This document shows, in pieces, positions 50,763-59,709 of a stretch of DNA of 64,000 bases. Position 1 is the first letter of the stretch. Every line of letters starts with the position of its first letter. Position numbers and translations under genes: made by a program. The DNA comes from Brevibacterium sp. RIT 803 (GTDB lineage Bacteria > Actinomycetota > Actinomycetes > Actinomycetales > Brevibacteriaceae): positions 1,426,001 to 1,490,000 of the forward strand of contig NZ_JAFEMW010000001.1 of the NCBI RefSeq assembly GCF_016892625.1, written 5' to 3'. A model generated the notes under the pieces. The model had not been told where the DNA came from. It searched no databases and worked only from the letters and a program-made list of their open reading frames with translations.

Positions 50763-52259
50763 TCAGAGCAGCGAGCTCGTGAGCCTGGCGACGTTCTCCA
50801 CATACTTGTGCAGCAGCGGCCGGTCGTTCCAGCGTTCGGCGTCGAGTTCGACGGAGTTCGGCGCGTACCGCTCCGCTTCGAGGTCGTACATCCGCTGGGT
50901 GAACTCCTTGTCGACGATGAACATGGTGACCTCCATGTTCATCGCGAACGATCGCTCATCCATGTTCGAGGATCCGATGATCGAGACTTCATCGTCGATC
51001 AAGAGGAACTTCGAATGCAGAACGGTCGGGGCGTGGTACAGGAAGATTCGGACTCCGGCTCGCACCAGATCGGCGTAATAGGACTGCTGGGCCCGTTGCG
51101 TCACCCAATGGTCGCTCGTCTCCCCCACATACAGCCGCACGTCGACTCCGGACCGGGCCTCTGTCGTGAGCGCGTGCATGAGCGATTCGTCGGGCACGAA
51201 GTACGGTGAGCAGACGACGACGCTGCGGTTCGCGTTGTAGATGAGGTGGTTGAACAGACGCAGATTGTTCTCGTCTTCGAACCCTGGGCCCGACGGCACC
51301 ACCTGAGCCTGGATGCCGCCGTTCTGCGGTGCCCGGAGTTCCCCCTGCGAGGCTTCGTCGAAGAGTTCCCCCGTCTCCGAATACCAGTCCGTGATGAAGA
51401 CTGCATCGAGTTCGTCGACGACTGGGCCGGTGCACTTCAGCGACAGGTCCATCCATTGGAAGCCCTTCCGCAGGTTGCGTCGCTTGTTATACGACCGGTC
51501 GATGATGTTCTGCGACCCGGTGAAGGCGACCTCGCCGTCGACGACGAGGATCTTACGGTGGTTGCGTAGGTCCGGTCGCTGGTATTCACCCTTCCAGGGA
51601 CGGATCGGCAGGGCTCGGCGCCACGCCACTCCCGACGAGTTGAGCCGCTTGACCAATTCCGAATAGCCGGGATATCCCAGTGAGCCCAGATGGTCGATGA
51701 GGATTCTCACCTGAACCCCGCGCTCGTGCGCGGCCAGCAGCGATTCGAAGAGCCGCCTCGTCGTGTCATCGATGGCGACGATGTAGAACTCGAAGTGAAC
51801 GAACCGGGTGGCCGCATCGATCTGGTCGGCCATCGCCTCCATGCAGGCGTGGTTGTCGATCTGCAGGTCGAAGGCGTTGCCGTGCGTCATCGGCAGCGCG
51901 CCCAGTTCGAAGTTCAGCTGCGCTGCGGTGCTCAGCGGTTCGGGCATATGAGCGGAGTCGCCGATGATCGCCCGATCATCGGTCTGGTCCCGGAAGATGT
52001 CGTTGACGAGCACCTGCTTGTCCCGCCGCCTCTTCGGCAGCTTCGCTGAGCCCAGCAGCAGGAACGCGAGAATTCCGACGTAGGGGATGAGGAAGATCGC
52101 GAGCAGCCAGCCGAGCGCGACAGATGGTCTGCGGTTGTGCGGAATCCAGCCCAGCGCAACGATGCGGATGATCATGTCGATCGCCAGAAGTGTGACAATC
52201 AGCCAGTTTGGCCACGCCTGATCAATTGAGAAGAAAAGATAGTTCTCCAATCCGGTCAT
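50763..52259 (-). CDS. cls: Cardiolipin synthase (phospholipase D family)
   Basis: 498-aa membrane enzyme joining two phosphatidylglycerols (or PG with another head group). Two N-terminal membrane helices (about 18-36 and 46-68) then PLD domains with two HKD motifs: HRKILVVDGEVAFTGSQN (about 235-252) and HSKFLLIDDEVSIIGSSNMD (about 415-434). An acidic stretch separates them. The order and spacing match bacterial ClsA. It makes cardiolipin for membrane curvature and stress survival. Divergent from the Nudix gene. Complete, usual length. Confidence 0.92.
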   Translation of the reverse strand: MTGLENYLFFSIDQAWPNWLIVTLLAIDMIIRIVALGWIPHNRRPSVALGWLLAIFLIPYVGILAFLLLGSAKLPKRRRDKQVLVNDIFRDQTDDRAIIGDSAHMPEPLSTAAQLNFELGALPMTHGNAFDLQIDNHACMEAMADQIDAATRFVHFEFYIVAIDDTTRRLFESLLAAHERGVQVRILIDHLGSLGYPGYSELVKRLNSSGVAWRRALPIRPWKGEYQRPDLRNHRKILVVDGEVAFTGSQNIIDRSYNKRRNLRKGFQWMDLSLKCTGPVVDELDAVFITDWYSETGELFDEASQGELRAPQNGGIQAQVVPSGPGFEDENNLRLFNHLIYNANRSVVVCSPYFVPDESLMHALTTEARSGVDVRLYVGETSDHWVTQRAQQSYYADLVRAGVRIFLYHAPTVLHSKFLLIDDEVSIIGSSNMDERSFAMNMEVTMFIVDKEFTQRMYDLEAERYAPNSVELDAERWNDRPLLHKYVENVARLTSSLL

Positions 52260-52484
52260 GTCCTTGCTCTTCCGGTCTGCGGGTCGTCAATGCCGGGTGC
52301 CGCGCTCAGGTTCTCAGACACCAGAGTTCAAGCTGCCTTGAGAAATCGGCCGTCGGTCTCGTCTGGCACCATCGTATCCTGCCGCACGATTCCCGTGGAG
52401 ATCGTCCCTGCGGCCCACCCCGCCTCCGCCGAGGACAACAGTCACAGTCATAATGGAAGGTGACGACCAGACACAGAGGCGAAG

Positions 52485-53192
52485 GTGCTGACAGTGATTC
52501 GAGATATCTCCCCCGAGGGGTCCGACCGTTCGGACCTCGCCGATTCCTCCAGCCGCGGACCGGATGTGCCCGACCCTTCGGCCGTGCCGATCAAGCCCGC
52601 CGTCAGCGTGCTCATGATCCGCGATGGTGCCACCGGGCTCGAGGTCTTCGTCCAGCACCGGGTGTCGACGATGGACTTCGCCGCCGGCGTCGTCGTCTTC
52701 CCCGGCGGCCGCGTCGATCCCATCGATGAGCGGACCGCTGCCTCCATCACGGTCCCCGATGCGCAGATTCATCAGGCAGCGTGGAAGGACTCGACCATCG
52801 CCGAGGTGGCCGATGGTTGGCGCGTCCTGCTCGCCACCGCTGTGCGTGAGGTCGAAGAGGAGACAGGAGCCGTGCTCGACCCGGCCGGGCTGAAGCCGTG
52901 GGCGAACTGGGTGACCCCGGCGGGGCGCCCGAAGCGATTCGACACGTACTTCTACGCGCTCTCGGCCGGCGACCTTGAGTCGGCCCATCATCAGACCACC
53001 GAGGCACATTCGAGTGAATGGATGTCGGTGGCCACGATCCTGACCGCCGAGGCCGAGGAGCGCCTTAAGCTGATGCGCCCGACACTCGTGCTCTTGCGCG
53101 AGCTCGACACATTCGACACCGTCGCCGAGGTGGTCGGATCCGACCGGAGCATCGACCCGGTCCGCCCTGAGTTCCCCGGCAAGCACGGCTGA
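52485..53192 (+). CDS. Nudix hydrolase with an insertion in the Nudix box
   Basis: 235-aa protein. The N-terminal half has a Pro/Asp-rich start, then AVSVLMIRDGATGLEVFVQHR (about 37-57, trimmed) as the Nudix first strand. The conserved box is split: PGGRVDPID (about 73-81), about 40 intervening residues, then the catalytic helix REVEEETGAVLDPAG (about 123-137) with the metal-binding glutamates. Inserts of this kind occur in NUDT8/NUDT19-like CoA or nucleotide-diphosphate hydrolases. The substrate is unknown, but a CoA ester is possible. GTG start with AGAGG upstream. Divergent from cls. Confidence 0.82.
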   Translation: MLTVIRDISPEGSDRSDLADSSSRGPDVPDPSAVPIKPAVSVLMIRDGATGLEVFVQHRVSTMDFAAGVVVFPGGRVDPIDERTAASITVPDAQIHQAAWKDSTIAEVADGWRVLLATAVREVEEETGAVLDPAGLKPWANWVTPAGRPKRFDTYFYALSAGDLESAHHQTTEAHSSEWMSVATILTAEAEERLKLMRPTLVLLRELDTFDTVAEVVGSDRSIDPVRPEFPGKHG

Positions 53193-53249
53193 GCCGCGCC
53201 AGCCCGTCACGGCTGAGCAGTCGGCACATCACAACTGCGTCGCTGCGCC

Positions 53250-54104
53250 TCAGCCCTTCGACCGCTTGGCCATGCGCGCCAGCCGTTCCGTGACGACCTC
53301 GCGCTGCTCGTCGGTGCCGATGAGGGAGGCCAGCGCCTCCTGCTCTGCATCGAGGCCCGTGGCCAGGTCAGCCTCATAGGAGAGGTCGACGAGCTTCTTC
53401 GCCCACATAAGCGCCGAGCGTGATTTCCCCGCGATGTCGGCGGCAAGTTCGAGAGCTCGCTCTACCGGGTCCTCGGCCAACTCTTCGACGAGACCGATCC
53501 GCAGCGCCTCCTCGGCGCCGATGGCCTCGCCTGTGGCGATGAGCTTCTTCGCCGTTCCGGGCCCGACCAGGCGCGGCAGCAGCTGAGTCCCGCACATGTC
53601 CGGGATGATCCCCCATTTGATCTCCATCAGCGAAAGCTGGACGTCAGGTCCTGCGATGCGGATGTCCGTGCCCAACGCGATCTGCATCCCGCCGCCGAGC
53701 GCCGGCCCCCTGAGTCCGGCGATGACCGGAACCTCGATCAGGGACCACACGTGCACGGCCTTCTGCGCCAGTGCCCGAGCGGACCCGAGCCGCTCACCGA
53801 CGTCGACGGCGCCTTCGGTCGATGACTCAGTCCCCGCACCCGCCTCGGCGGAGGTCGTCGCGGTGCCTTCCTCCGCGAGCCTGGACATCTCAGTGAAGTC
53901 CAGGCCAGCACTGAACGCCCGCCCGCGGCCGGAGAGCACGACGGCCCTGACCTCAGTCGATTCCCTGAGCGCGAGGCCGACCTCGACGAGGTCCTCGAAC
54001 ACCTCTCTCGTCAGTGAGTTGAGCTTCTCGGCGCGGTCGATCTCCACATGGGCGACGCCCCGGTCGATCGAATAGGTGACGTTCGAATGTGCTGCGTGGG
54101 GCAT
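53250..54104 (-). CDS. Enoyl-CoA hydratase/isomerase family protein
   Basis: 284-aa crotonase with a central insertion. Motifs: AEKLNSLTREVFEDLVEVG (about 25-43), GRGRAFSAGLDFTEMSRLAE (about 59-78, first oxyanion hole) and GLRGPALGGGMQIALGTDIRI (about 130-150, second oxyanion hole). An acidic, Ala/Thr/Ser-rich insert of about 25 residues (80-105) separates these and is unusual. The catalytic Glu pair of true hydratases is not clear here, so the activity could be isomerase or hydrolase. GGAGG seven bases before the ATG sets this start. It precedes the MFS gene by 32 bp on the same strand. Confidence 0.83.
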   Translation of the reverse strand: MPHAAHSNVTYSIDRGVAHVEIDRAEKLNSLTREVFEDLVEVGLALRESTEVRAVVLSGRGRAFSAGLDFTEMSRLAEEGTATTSAEAGAGTESSTEGAVDVGERLGSARALAQKAVHVWSLIEVPVIAGLRGPALGGGMQIALGTDIRIAGPDVQLSLMEIKWGIIPDMCGTQLLPRLVGPGTAKKLIATGEAIGAEEALRIGLVEELAEDPVERALELAADIAGKSRSALMWAKKLVDLSYEADLATGLDAEQEALASLIGTDEQREVVTERLARMAKRSKG

Positions 54105-54136
54105 GAAGTCCTCCGGTTCCAAAGCTGAACGAATGA

Positions 54137-55396
54137 TCAGCTGCGTTTCTTGAACCCTATCGAAGCCCCGGTCAACGTCAAGATCAGAACGGCGAACAAT
54201 GAGGTCATGCACATGACGACTACGCCCGGCCACGCGAAATCGGTGAACAGAACCGCCGACAGCCAGGCGCCCAGGCTGGTGCCCAGATAGTAGACGGTGA
54301 GGTAGATGGCCGCCGATCGGGTGGAGTCGACACCGGGCCGTGAGGCGCTGGCTGACGCGGATGCACCTGTGTGACCGAGGAAGAAGCCTCCGGTGAGAAG
54401 GGACATGCCGATGACGATCACCGGCAGATGATCGACGAGAGTGAGTCCGGCGCCGACAAGTGCTGTGACCATCCCGATCAGTGTCAGCGAGGTGCGCGAG
54501 AGTCTCGTGGCCAACCGACCGTAATACGTGGTGACGACGGTGCCGACGAGGTAGATGAGGAAGAACAGTGCGACCGCGCCTTCGCTCAGCCGCCAGGGAT
54601 CATGCTGCAGCCGAGTCCCGAGCATCGTGAAGGACCCGCCGAAGACGATCATGCACAGGAAGCCGGTGAGGTAGATCCGCCACAGCCCCGATCCCAGCGG
54701 AATGATCGCCCGCCGAGGCGGCTGTGCGGTGTCCGCTGTCGCCGAGGATCGCGTATCGGTCGCCGACTCCTGCTCGGTCGCCGACGATTCGCGGGCGGCG
54801 ATCACTCGTGAGGTGGTGAAGAGATCGTGGCGGAGCAGCCAGACCACGATGAGCCCGAAGATCAGAGAGACTGCCGCGGTGAACGCCAGGCCGCCGTGCC
54901 ACCCGAGGCCCTCCGCGGCGAGGCCGGTCAGGAGCCGGGAGGCGAGTCCGCCGATCGTGTTGCCGGCGATGTAGACGCCGATCGCGCCGGGCAGTGCCTT
55001 CGCCGGCAGCCGCAGCGAAAGATAGGCCATTGCGGTGGCAGGCACCGAAGCGATCGCCACGCCTTGGAGGAAGCGGACGGCGATGAGCAGTTCGGGGCTC
55101 GGCATGAACGGCAGGATGAGCGCGAGGAGCGCGGCCAGGACCACGCCGCAGGCGATCTGCCTGGCATGCCCGATGCGCGGGGCGAGCATGGAGAACGGGA
55201 TGAGGAAGACGGCCATGGCAACGTTGGTGGCGGAGACCGTCAGGCTCGCTGTGGGAGCATCGATGCCGTAGGCGCCGCGGATGGCGGGGAGCAGTCCCTG
55301 CGTCTCATAGAGCACGAGGAAGACCGAGACTCCGGCCAAGAACACCGCCACGATGGTTCGCCGAGTACTCGTCGCGCTCGGCTCACCAGTACTCAT
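54137..55396 (-). CDS. MFS transporter (YnfM-like)
   Basis: 419-aa drug/metabolite transporter with about 12 membrane helices. The first loop motif is in LAPRIGHARQIACG (about 66-79), and the 6-7 loop carries a Ser/Thr-rich cytoplasmic stretch (ESSATEQESATDTRSSATAD, about 215-234). The pattern (LLPAIRGAYGID; YLSLRLPAKALPGAIGVYI) resembles YnfM/AraJ-type exporters. I place the start at the ATG of MSTGEPSATST, preceded only by GGA. A TAGCGT -10-like element ends seven bases before it, so the mRNA may be leaderless. A GGGG-AAAA-CCCC dyad lies in the upstream region. The substrate is unknown. Confidence 0.85.
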   Translation of the reverse strand: MSTGEPSATSTRRTIVAVFLAGVSVFLVLYETQGLLPAIRGAYGIDAPTASLTVSATNVAMAVFLIPFSMLAPRIGHARQIACGVVLAALLALILPFMPSPELLIAVRFLQGVAIASVPATAMAYLSLRLPAKALPGAIGVYIAGNTIGGLASRLLTGLAAEGLGWHGGLAFTAAVSLIFGLIVVWLLRHDLFTTSRVIAARESSATEQESATDTRSSATADTAQPPRRAIIPLGSGLWRIYLTGFLCMIVFGGSFTMLGTRLQHDPWRLSEGAVALFFLIYLVGTVVTTYYGRLATRLSRTSLTLIGMVTALVGAGLTLVDHLPVIVIGMSLLTGGFFLGHTGASASASASRPGVDSTRSAAIYLTVYYLGTSLGAWLSAVLFTDFAWPGVVVMCMTSLFAVLILTLTGASIGFKKRS

Positions 55397-55570
55397 AGAT
55401 CCAACGCTATGCCGATACTGGGGAAAACCCCAATGCGCGAACACTCATGTGTTTCCTAGACTGTACTCAGGTCCCCCACCTGACGCCCATCCCCCGGTTC
55501 TCTGCGGCACGTCGATGACATCACCTCGATCGCTCCACGGAGAGCGGCGACGCAAGAGAAGGAGAACACC

Positions 55571-56002
55571 GTGTCCGTGTCGCCTTTGGTCCCCGAACTG
55601 CCCTCCATCGATCCCTTCGACTCCCTTGACTCCCTTGAACGTCCGGGTTCCGTGAAACGACCGAACTCCGACAACGAGGCCGAGCACAACCATGCCAACC
55701 GCTCCTTCTTCGTCACCTGGCTCCTCTCGCTCCTGCTGGGGTTCCTCGGTGCCGACCGCCTCTACACGGGACGCTTCCTCACCGGCGGGCTCAAGCTGGT
55801 CAGCCTCGGCGGACTGGGCCTGTGGTGGGTCATCGACCTCGTCATCGTCATGGCCGGCGGACTTCGCTACGACAACCGTCCCCTCAGCGGTTACGACTCC
55901 TGGAAGGAAGTCGCGTGGATTGCCACAGGGTTCCTGCTCATCATCGGCTACTCCCTCCAACTCGATGAACTGGTCCAGGCGCTGCTCACGCGACTGTCCT
56001 GA
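55571..56002 (+). CDS. TM2 domain-containing membrane protein
   Basis: 143-aa protein. A Pro/Ser/Asp-rich cytoplasmic start (about 1-45), then the TM2 hallmark: a helix (about 46-62), the short loop FLGADRLYTGRFLTGGLKLV (about 58-77) with the conserved D-R-x-Y-x-G-x-x-x-x-G pattern, and a second helix (about 76-98). A third hydrophobic segment follows (about 115-130). TM2 proteins are widespread and of unknown function. GTG start with AAGGAG upstream. Single gene, between the MFS gene and the glutamate-synthase-like gene. Confidence 0.82.
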   Translation: MSVSPLVPELPSIDPFDSLDSLERPGSVKRPNSDNEAEHNHANRSFFVTWLLSLLLGFLGADRLYTGRFLTGGLKLVSLGGLGLWWVIDLVIVMAGGLRYDNRPLSGYDSWKEVAWIATGFLLIIGYSLQLDELVQALLTRLS

Positions 56003-56109
56003 GTCAGACGCTCGGAAATTTAGCCCACCCTTTCCTGAATTCCCCGTGTTCTCGGTTTAGGCTCGCATCAAGCACAGACCGAAGAAGCTCAAGGAAAGGT
56101 CGGTACCCC

Positions 56110-57675
56110 ATGGTCAGCCAGCTCGGAGGAGACTCAACAGGAAAGCGCGTGGCTCAGGCCGCTGCCGCCGTCTCAGCGCTCGGCCTCGGCGCCCTCGCCG
56201 CTTGGGACGTGACCCAGAAGAAGCATTCGATCCTCCGCAACTATCCGGTCGCCGGTCACGCACGGTATCTGCTCGAGTCGATTCGCCCAGAGATCCAGCA
56301 GTACTTCATCGAGCGGAACTGGGACGGCCGTCCGTACAATCGCAACACTCGCGCGATCATCTACGAACGCGCCAAAGGCAAGCACTCCGAAAGCGCCTTC
56401 GGCACTGAACGCGATGTCAATCGCACGGGCTACGAGGCCCTCATGCACTCCACGGTTCCGATCACGAACTCCCCGACTCCCCCGCGGATCCGTGTCGGCG
56501 GCGCGGAATGCACACAGCCCTATGACATCTCGCTCCTCAACGTCTCGGCCATGAGCTTCGGATCGCTGAGCGACAATGCGGTGCGCTCGCTCAACAAAGG
56601 CGCCGCCCTGGGTGGGTTCGCCCAGGACACCGGAGAAGGCTCGATCACTCCCTACCACCAGGAGTTCGGCGGCGACCTGATCTGGGAGATCGGCACCGGC
56701 TACTTCGGCTGCCGAACCCCCGAGGGCGAATTCGCTCCGGATGTCTTCGCACAGAAGGCACAGGACCCACAGGTCAAGATGGTCTCACTCAAGCTTTCCC
56801 AGGGTGCCAAGCCCGGCCTCGGCGGCGTCCTGCCCGGCCCGAAGGTCACCGAGGAGATCTCAGAGATCCGCGGCATCCCCGTCGGCAAGACCTGTGTCAG
56901 CCCACCGAACCACACCGTGTTCTCGACGCCGATCGAGCTCCTGGCGTTCATCGAGCAGATGCGAAAGCTCTCCGGCGGCAAGCCCGCTGGTTTCAAGCTC
57001 TGTGTGGGTTCGCGCACCGAATTCCTCGGCATCTGCAAGGCAATGGTCGAGACCGGAATCACTCCCGACTTCATCATCGTCGACGGCTCTGAAGGCGGCA
57101 CGGGAGCGGCACCGCTTGAATTCGAGAACCACGTCGGCCTGCCTCTGACGCAGGGCCTGATGATCGTGCACAACGCGCTCATGGGTGCGGGACTGCGGGA
57201 TCGCATCAAGATCGGCGCGGCAGGGAAGATCGCGGCCGGTTCCGACATCGTGAAGCGACTCATCCAGGGTGCCGATTTCACGATGGCAGCTCGTGCCATG
57301 ATGATGGCCGTCGGCTGCATTCAGGCTCAGGTCTGCCACACAGGCAAGTGCCCCGTCGGCGTGGCCACGCAGGATCCTCGCCGCGCTCGCGCCATCGATG
57401 TTCCCGACAAGTCGACTCGCGTGAAGAACTACCACGACGGCACCGTCACCGAGGCTGTGCGCCTGATGGCTTCGATGGGCGTAGCCCATCCGGATGAGCT
57501 GGAACCGACGATGCTGCGCCGCAATGTCTCGGAGTCTGAGTCCTGGTCCTACGCGCGTCTCTACGACTGGCTCAAGCCCGGCGAACTGCTCAACGGCGCT
57601 CCCGATGACTGGGCTGCCGACTGGGAGACGGCACAGGCCGACTCCTTCGCCATCCCGCACGGCCGCAGCCGCTGA
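56110..57675 (+). CDS. FMN-dependent glutamate-synthase-like dehydrogenase
   Basis: 521-aa protein with the synthase (FMN) part of glutamate synthase but no amidotransferase domain. Features: a hydrophobic N terminus (about 15-35) that may anchor it, NVSAMSFGSLSDNAVRSLNKGA (about 139-160, trimmed), FKLCVGSRTEF (about 294-304), IIVDGSEGGTGAAP (about 314-327, FMN phosphate site) and a 3Fe-4S-type Cys motif CIQAQVCHTGKCPVG (about 399-413). Such stand-alone proteins may reduce iminoglutarate-like substrates or use an unknown ammonia source. The partner reductase is not adjacent. Confidence 0.86.
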   Translation: MVSQLGGDSTGKRVAQAAAAVSALGLGALAAWDVTQKKHSILRNYPVAGHARYLLESIRPEIQQYFIERNWDGRPYNRNTRAIIYERAKGKHSESAFGTERDVNRTGYEALMHSTVPITNSPTPPRIRVGGAECTQPYDISLLNVSAMSFGSLSDNAVRSLNKGAALGGFAQDTGEGSITPYHQEFGGDLIWEIGTGYFGCRTPEGEFAPDVFAQKAQDPQVKMVSLKLSQGAKPGLGGVLPGPKVTEEISEIRGIPVGKTCVSPPNHTVFSTPIELLAFIEQMRKLSGGKPAGFKLCVGSRTEFLGICKAMVETGITPDFIIVDGSEGGTGAAPLEFENHVGLPLTQGLMIVHNALMGAGLRDRIKIGAAGKIAAGSDIVKRLIQGADFTMAARAMMMAVGCIQAQVCHTGKCPVGVATQDPRRARAIDVPDKSTRVKNYHDGTVTEAVRLMASMGVAHPDELEPTMLRRNVSESESWSYARLYDWLKPGELLNGAPDDWAADWETAQADSFAIPHGRSR

Positions 57676-57730
57676 GCCCTACCTCGAGCCTCGGCAGAGC
57701 TGGATTCAACTGAGATAACAGGAGATCGCC

Positions 57731-58300
57731 ATGCCAACCCTCGTTCTGCTCCATTCCGCTCTGGGCAAGACTCCCGGCATCGAAGCGATCGCCGATTGCT
57801 ACAGAGCCGCCGGGCACACCGTGTTCGCCCCCGATGTCTACGAGGGACGCACGTTCACCACCGCCGAGGCTGGGGTCGGCCACTCGCAGGGCGTCGGGTT
57901 CTCTCAGCTCGTCGATCGGGCTGCCGCGGCCTGTGCTGACCTGACTGGTGAGATCGTCTTCGCCGGGCTCTCCCTCGGCGCCGGCATCGCCCAGCAGATG
58001 GGCAAGAACGACGCGCGGGCACGCGGCGCTCTCCTCTTCCACGGTGGCGGCTTCCCCAAGCCCACGCGATGGCAGGAGAATGTGCCCGTCCAGATCCATT
58101 TCTCAGTCGATGACGAGTGGAGAGACTCAGCTGCGCCACAGACTCTGTTGGAGTCAGCCGCCCGAGCGGGGGCGCAGGCGGAGTATTTCCTCTACCCGGG
58201 CGGGAGTCATCTCTTCAGCGATCCGCTGGTTGCTGACTACCGAGAGGACAGCGCGCAGCTGCTCTTCGACCGCAGTCTGGCGTTCCTCGACCGAGTCTGA
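57731..58300 (+). CDS. Dienelactone hydrolase family protein
   Basis: 189-aa alpha/beta hydrolase. The catalytic Ser lies in GLSLGAG (about 76-82, replacing the family's usual Cys), the Asp in SVDDEWRD (about 122-129) and His in GSHLFSD (about 162-168), all in order. The substrate is unknown; the family acts on lactones and esters. It follows the FMN-dependent gene by 55 bp and may be co-transcribed. Its stop codon lies inside the first of three 26-bp repeats, which can add or remove sequence just beyond the gene. Complete. Confidence 0.86.
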   Translation: MPTLVLLHSALGKTPGIEAIADCYRAAGHTVFAPDVYEGRTFTTAEAGVGHSQGVGFSQLVDRAAAACADLTGEIVFAGLSLGAGIAQQMGKNDARARGALLFHGGGFPKPTRWQENVPVQIHFSVDDEWRDSAAPQTLLESAARAGAQAEYFLYPGGSHLFSDPLVADYREDSAQLLFDRSLAFLDRV

Positions 58301-58372
58301 ACCCCTGTCGCTGAGTCCGAGTCTGAACCCCCGTCGCTGACTCCGAGTGTGAGCCCCCGTCGCTGACTCCCA
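58295..58372. repeat. Three 26-bp tandem repeats overlapping a stop codon
   Basis: Copies at 58295-58320, 58321-58346 and 58347-58372 differ by a few bases (GTCTGAACCC...CGTCGCTGA pattern). The stop TGA of the dienelactone hydrolase is inside the first copy. All read into noncoding sequence, so this looks like a small minisatellite. Confidence 0.85.
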
Positions 58373-58637
58373 CTGCTCGTTCTCACCTCGACGAACGCCC
58401 AAGCCACCAAGACAACCGCCCACCAATCCCATCTCTCACCCAACAAACGTCGATAGCGGGCCGTGGCGCCGAGAGCCGAACGCACCGACCAAAGCCGACT
58501 CCCTGAAGTCGCCCGCCGGCGCTCCGGTCTGCTCTCGACGACTTCCGGGCTGGAAATGGAGCGGGATCCGTGGACGTCTTGACGTTTTTTCATGACGTTT
58601 CATTGCGTTAAGTGTGATTTGATGCAATTATCTTTAA
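58301..58637. other. 337-bp gap before the AbiEi/DUF559-like gene
   Basis: Holds the last two 26-bp repeats, the upstream 25-bp direct repeat (58494-58518), and an AT-rich block just before the next gene (about 58565-58637) with TTGACG and other promoter-like sequence. No gene called. Confidence 0.6.
58494..58518. repeat. Upstream copy of a 25-bp direct repeat flanking the DUF559-like gene
   Basis: GCCGACTCCCTGAAGTCGCC plus five bases recurs identically at 59606-59630, just after the stop of the intervening gene. Similarity continues imperfectly for about 20 bases beyond. The pair brackets a single gene 1.1 kb apart. Confidence 0.9.
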
Positions 58638-59603
58638 ATGGTTCAGGTTTACATCAAGCAGGACCTGCTCAGATTCGGCTTGACCGACGACGATGTCCGC
58701 CGAGCGCAGCAGTGTTGCCTGCGAAAGATTCGGCGCGGGCACTATGCCGTGGTCAGCCCCTGCAGTTCACCGCACCATGCCGTTCTCCACTCGCCTGGTG
58801 CGGCCGAGCCGATCTCTTATCCCACGACTTTTGGCGACATCCGAGACCGGACTGAAAGTCTCAAGCCATTGATTCGTTCGCGACTGCTCGAGCTCCGCTC
58901 CGGTGATGTCTACTCTCACATCTCTGCCGCACTGATTCACGACCTGCGCCCGCCGTTCCCGGCAACCGGCCAGGCCGAGATCATCCGCACCGGCTACCAC
59001 GAGAACTTCCCTACATTGCGCATCTATGACCGCACGGTTCCCCTGACGGACCGGACCACCGTCGGCGATTTTGCGGTCACAGGTCTGTCGCGCACACTTT
59101 CCGACATCGCCCATGACTACCCGCTGGAGATTTCGGTTCCGATGATTTCCGAGGCCCTTCGAGTCGGCAACATCAGCAAACCCGAGCTACTCGAGCAGAT
59201 GAAGATTCGGCGAAGAGGGTGCAGAGTTGCGCGACAAGGCCTCGCACTGTCCGATCCGCTGCACGAATCCCAGGGCGAGTCACTCTGTGCAGTGAAGTTC
59301 CACAGATTCTCGATTGCAGATATGCTCCCGCAGGTAGCGGTTCACGATCGCTCTGGGAGATTTCTCGGCAGATGCGACTTCAAGCACGCACGACTTCCGC
59401 TGATCGTGGAGTTCCACGGCCTGGGCAAGTACTACCTCAATGAGAATGGACCAGATCGAGCAAGCAAGGACAACCACGCTCGGCACATGCGGCTCGCCAA
59501 TGCCGGGTTCGCGGTATTCAATTTGGTCTGGGCCGACCTCTTCCGCAGCGACATGTTTTCTGCCATCAAGAAACACATTGCCGACAGTCGACCGCACCGT
59601 TGA
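58638..59603 (+). CDS. AbiEi-type HTH plus DUF559/Vsr-like nuclease-fold protein
   Basis: 321-aa protein. The N terminus (about 1-40; LLRFGLTDDDVRRAQQCCLR then RGHYAVVSP) is the winged-helix start common to AbiEi-family antitoxin-domain proteins, and the C terminus (about 240-310) has the DUF559/PD-(D/E)XK pattern CDFKHARLPLIVEFHGLGKY followed by HARHMRLANAGFAVFNLVWADL. The usual catalytic Lys position reads H (EFHG), so nuclease activity is uncertain. No AbiEii toxin is adjacent. It has an AT-rich promoter, no obvious ribosome-binding site, and 25-bp repeats on both sides, suggesting a recently gained single-gene insert. Its role (defence or orphan regulator) is not proven. Confidence 0.75.
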   Translation: MVQVYIKQDLLRFGLTDDDVRRAQQCCLRKIRRGHYAVVSPCSSPHHAVLHSPGAAEPISYPTTFGDIRDRTESLKPLIRSRLLELRSGDVYSHISAALIHDLRPPFPATGQAEIIRTGYHENFPTLRIYDRTVPLTDRTTVGDFAVTGLSRTLSDIAHDYPLEISVPMISEALRVGNISKPELLEQMKIRRRGCRVARQGLALSDPLHESQGESLCAVKFHRFSIADMLPQVAVHDRSGRFLGRCDFKHARLPLIVEFHGLGKYYLNENGPDRASKDNHARHMRLANAGFAVFNLVWADLFRSDMFSAIKKHIADSRPHR

Positions 59604-59605
59604 AG

Positions 59606-59630
59606 GCCGACTCCCTGAAGTCGCCCGCCG
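59606..59630. repeat. Downstream copy of the 25-bp direct repeat
   Basis: Identical to 58494-58518 and placed three bases after the AbiEi/DUF559-like stop. With the next 14 bases it forms a hairpin (GCCGACTCC 59606-59614 with GGAGTCGGC 59636-59644), which can serve as the gene's terminator. Confidence 0.9.
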
Positions 59631-59709
59631 CCGGCGGAGTCGGCTCTCAACGTTAGGGTGGGCTCGCGGCTAGGGTTTGGCTGAATGTGTGGGGATTGAC
59701 GTTGGCGCC

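Noticed and set aside
58295..58372. 26-bp repeats as a CRISPR array
   Set aside because: The copies are directly adjacent without spacers.
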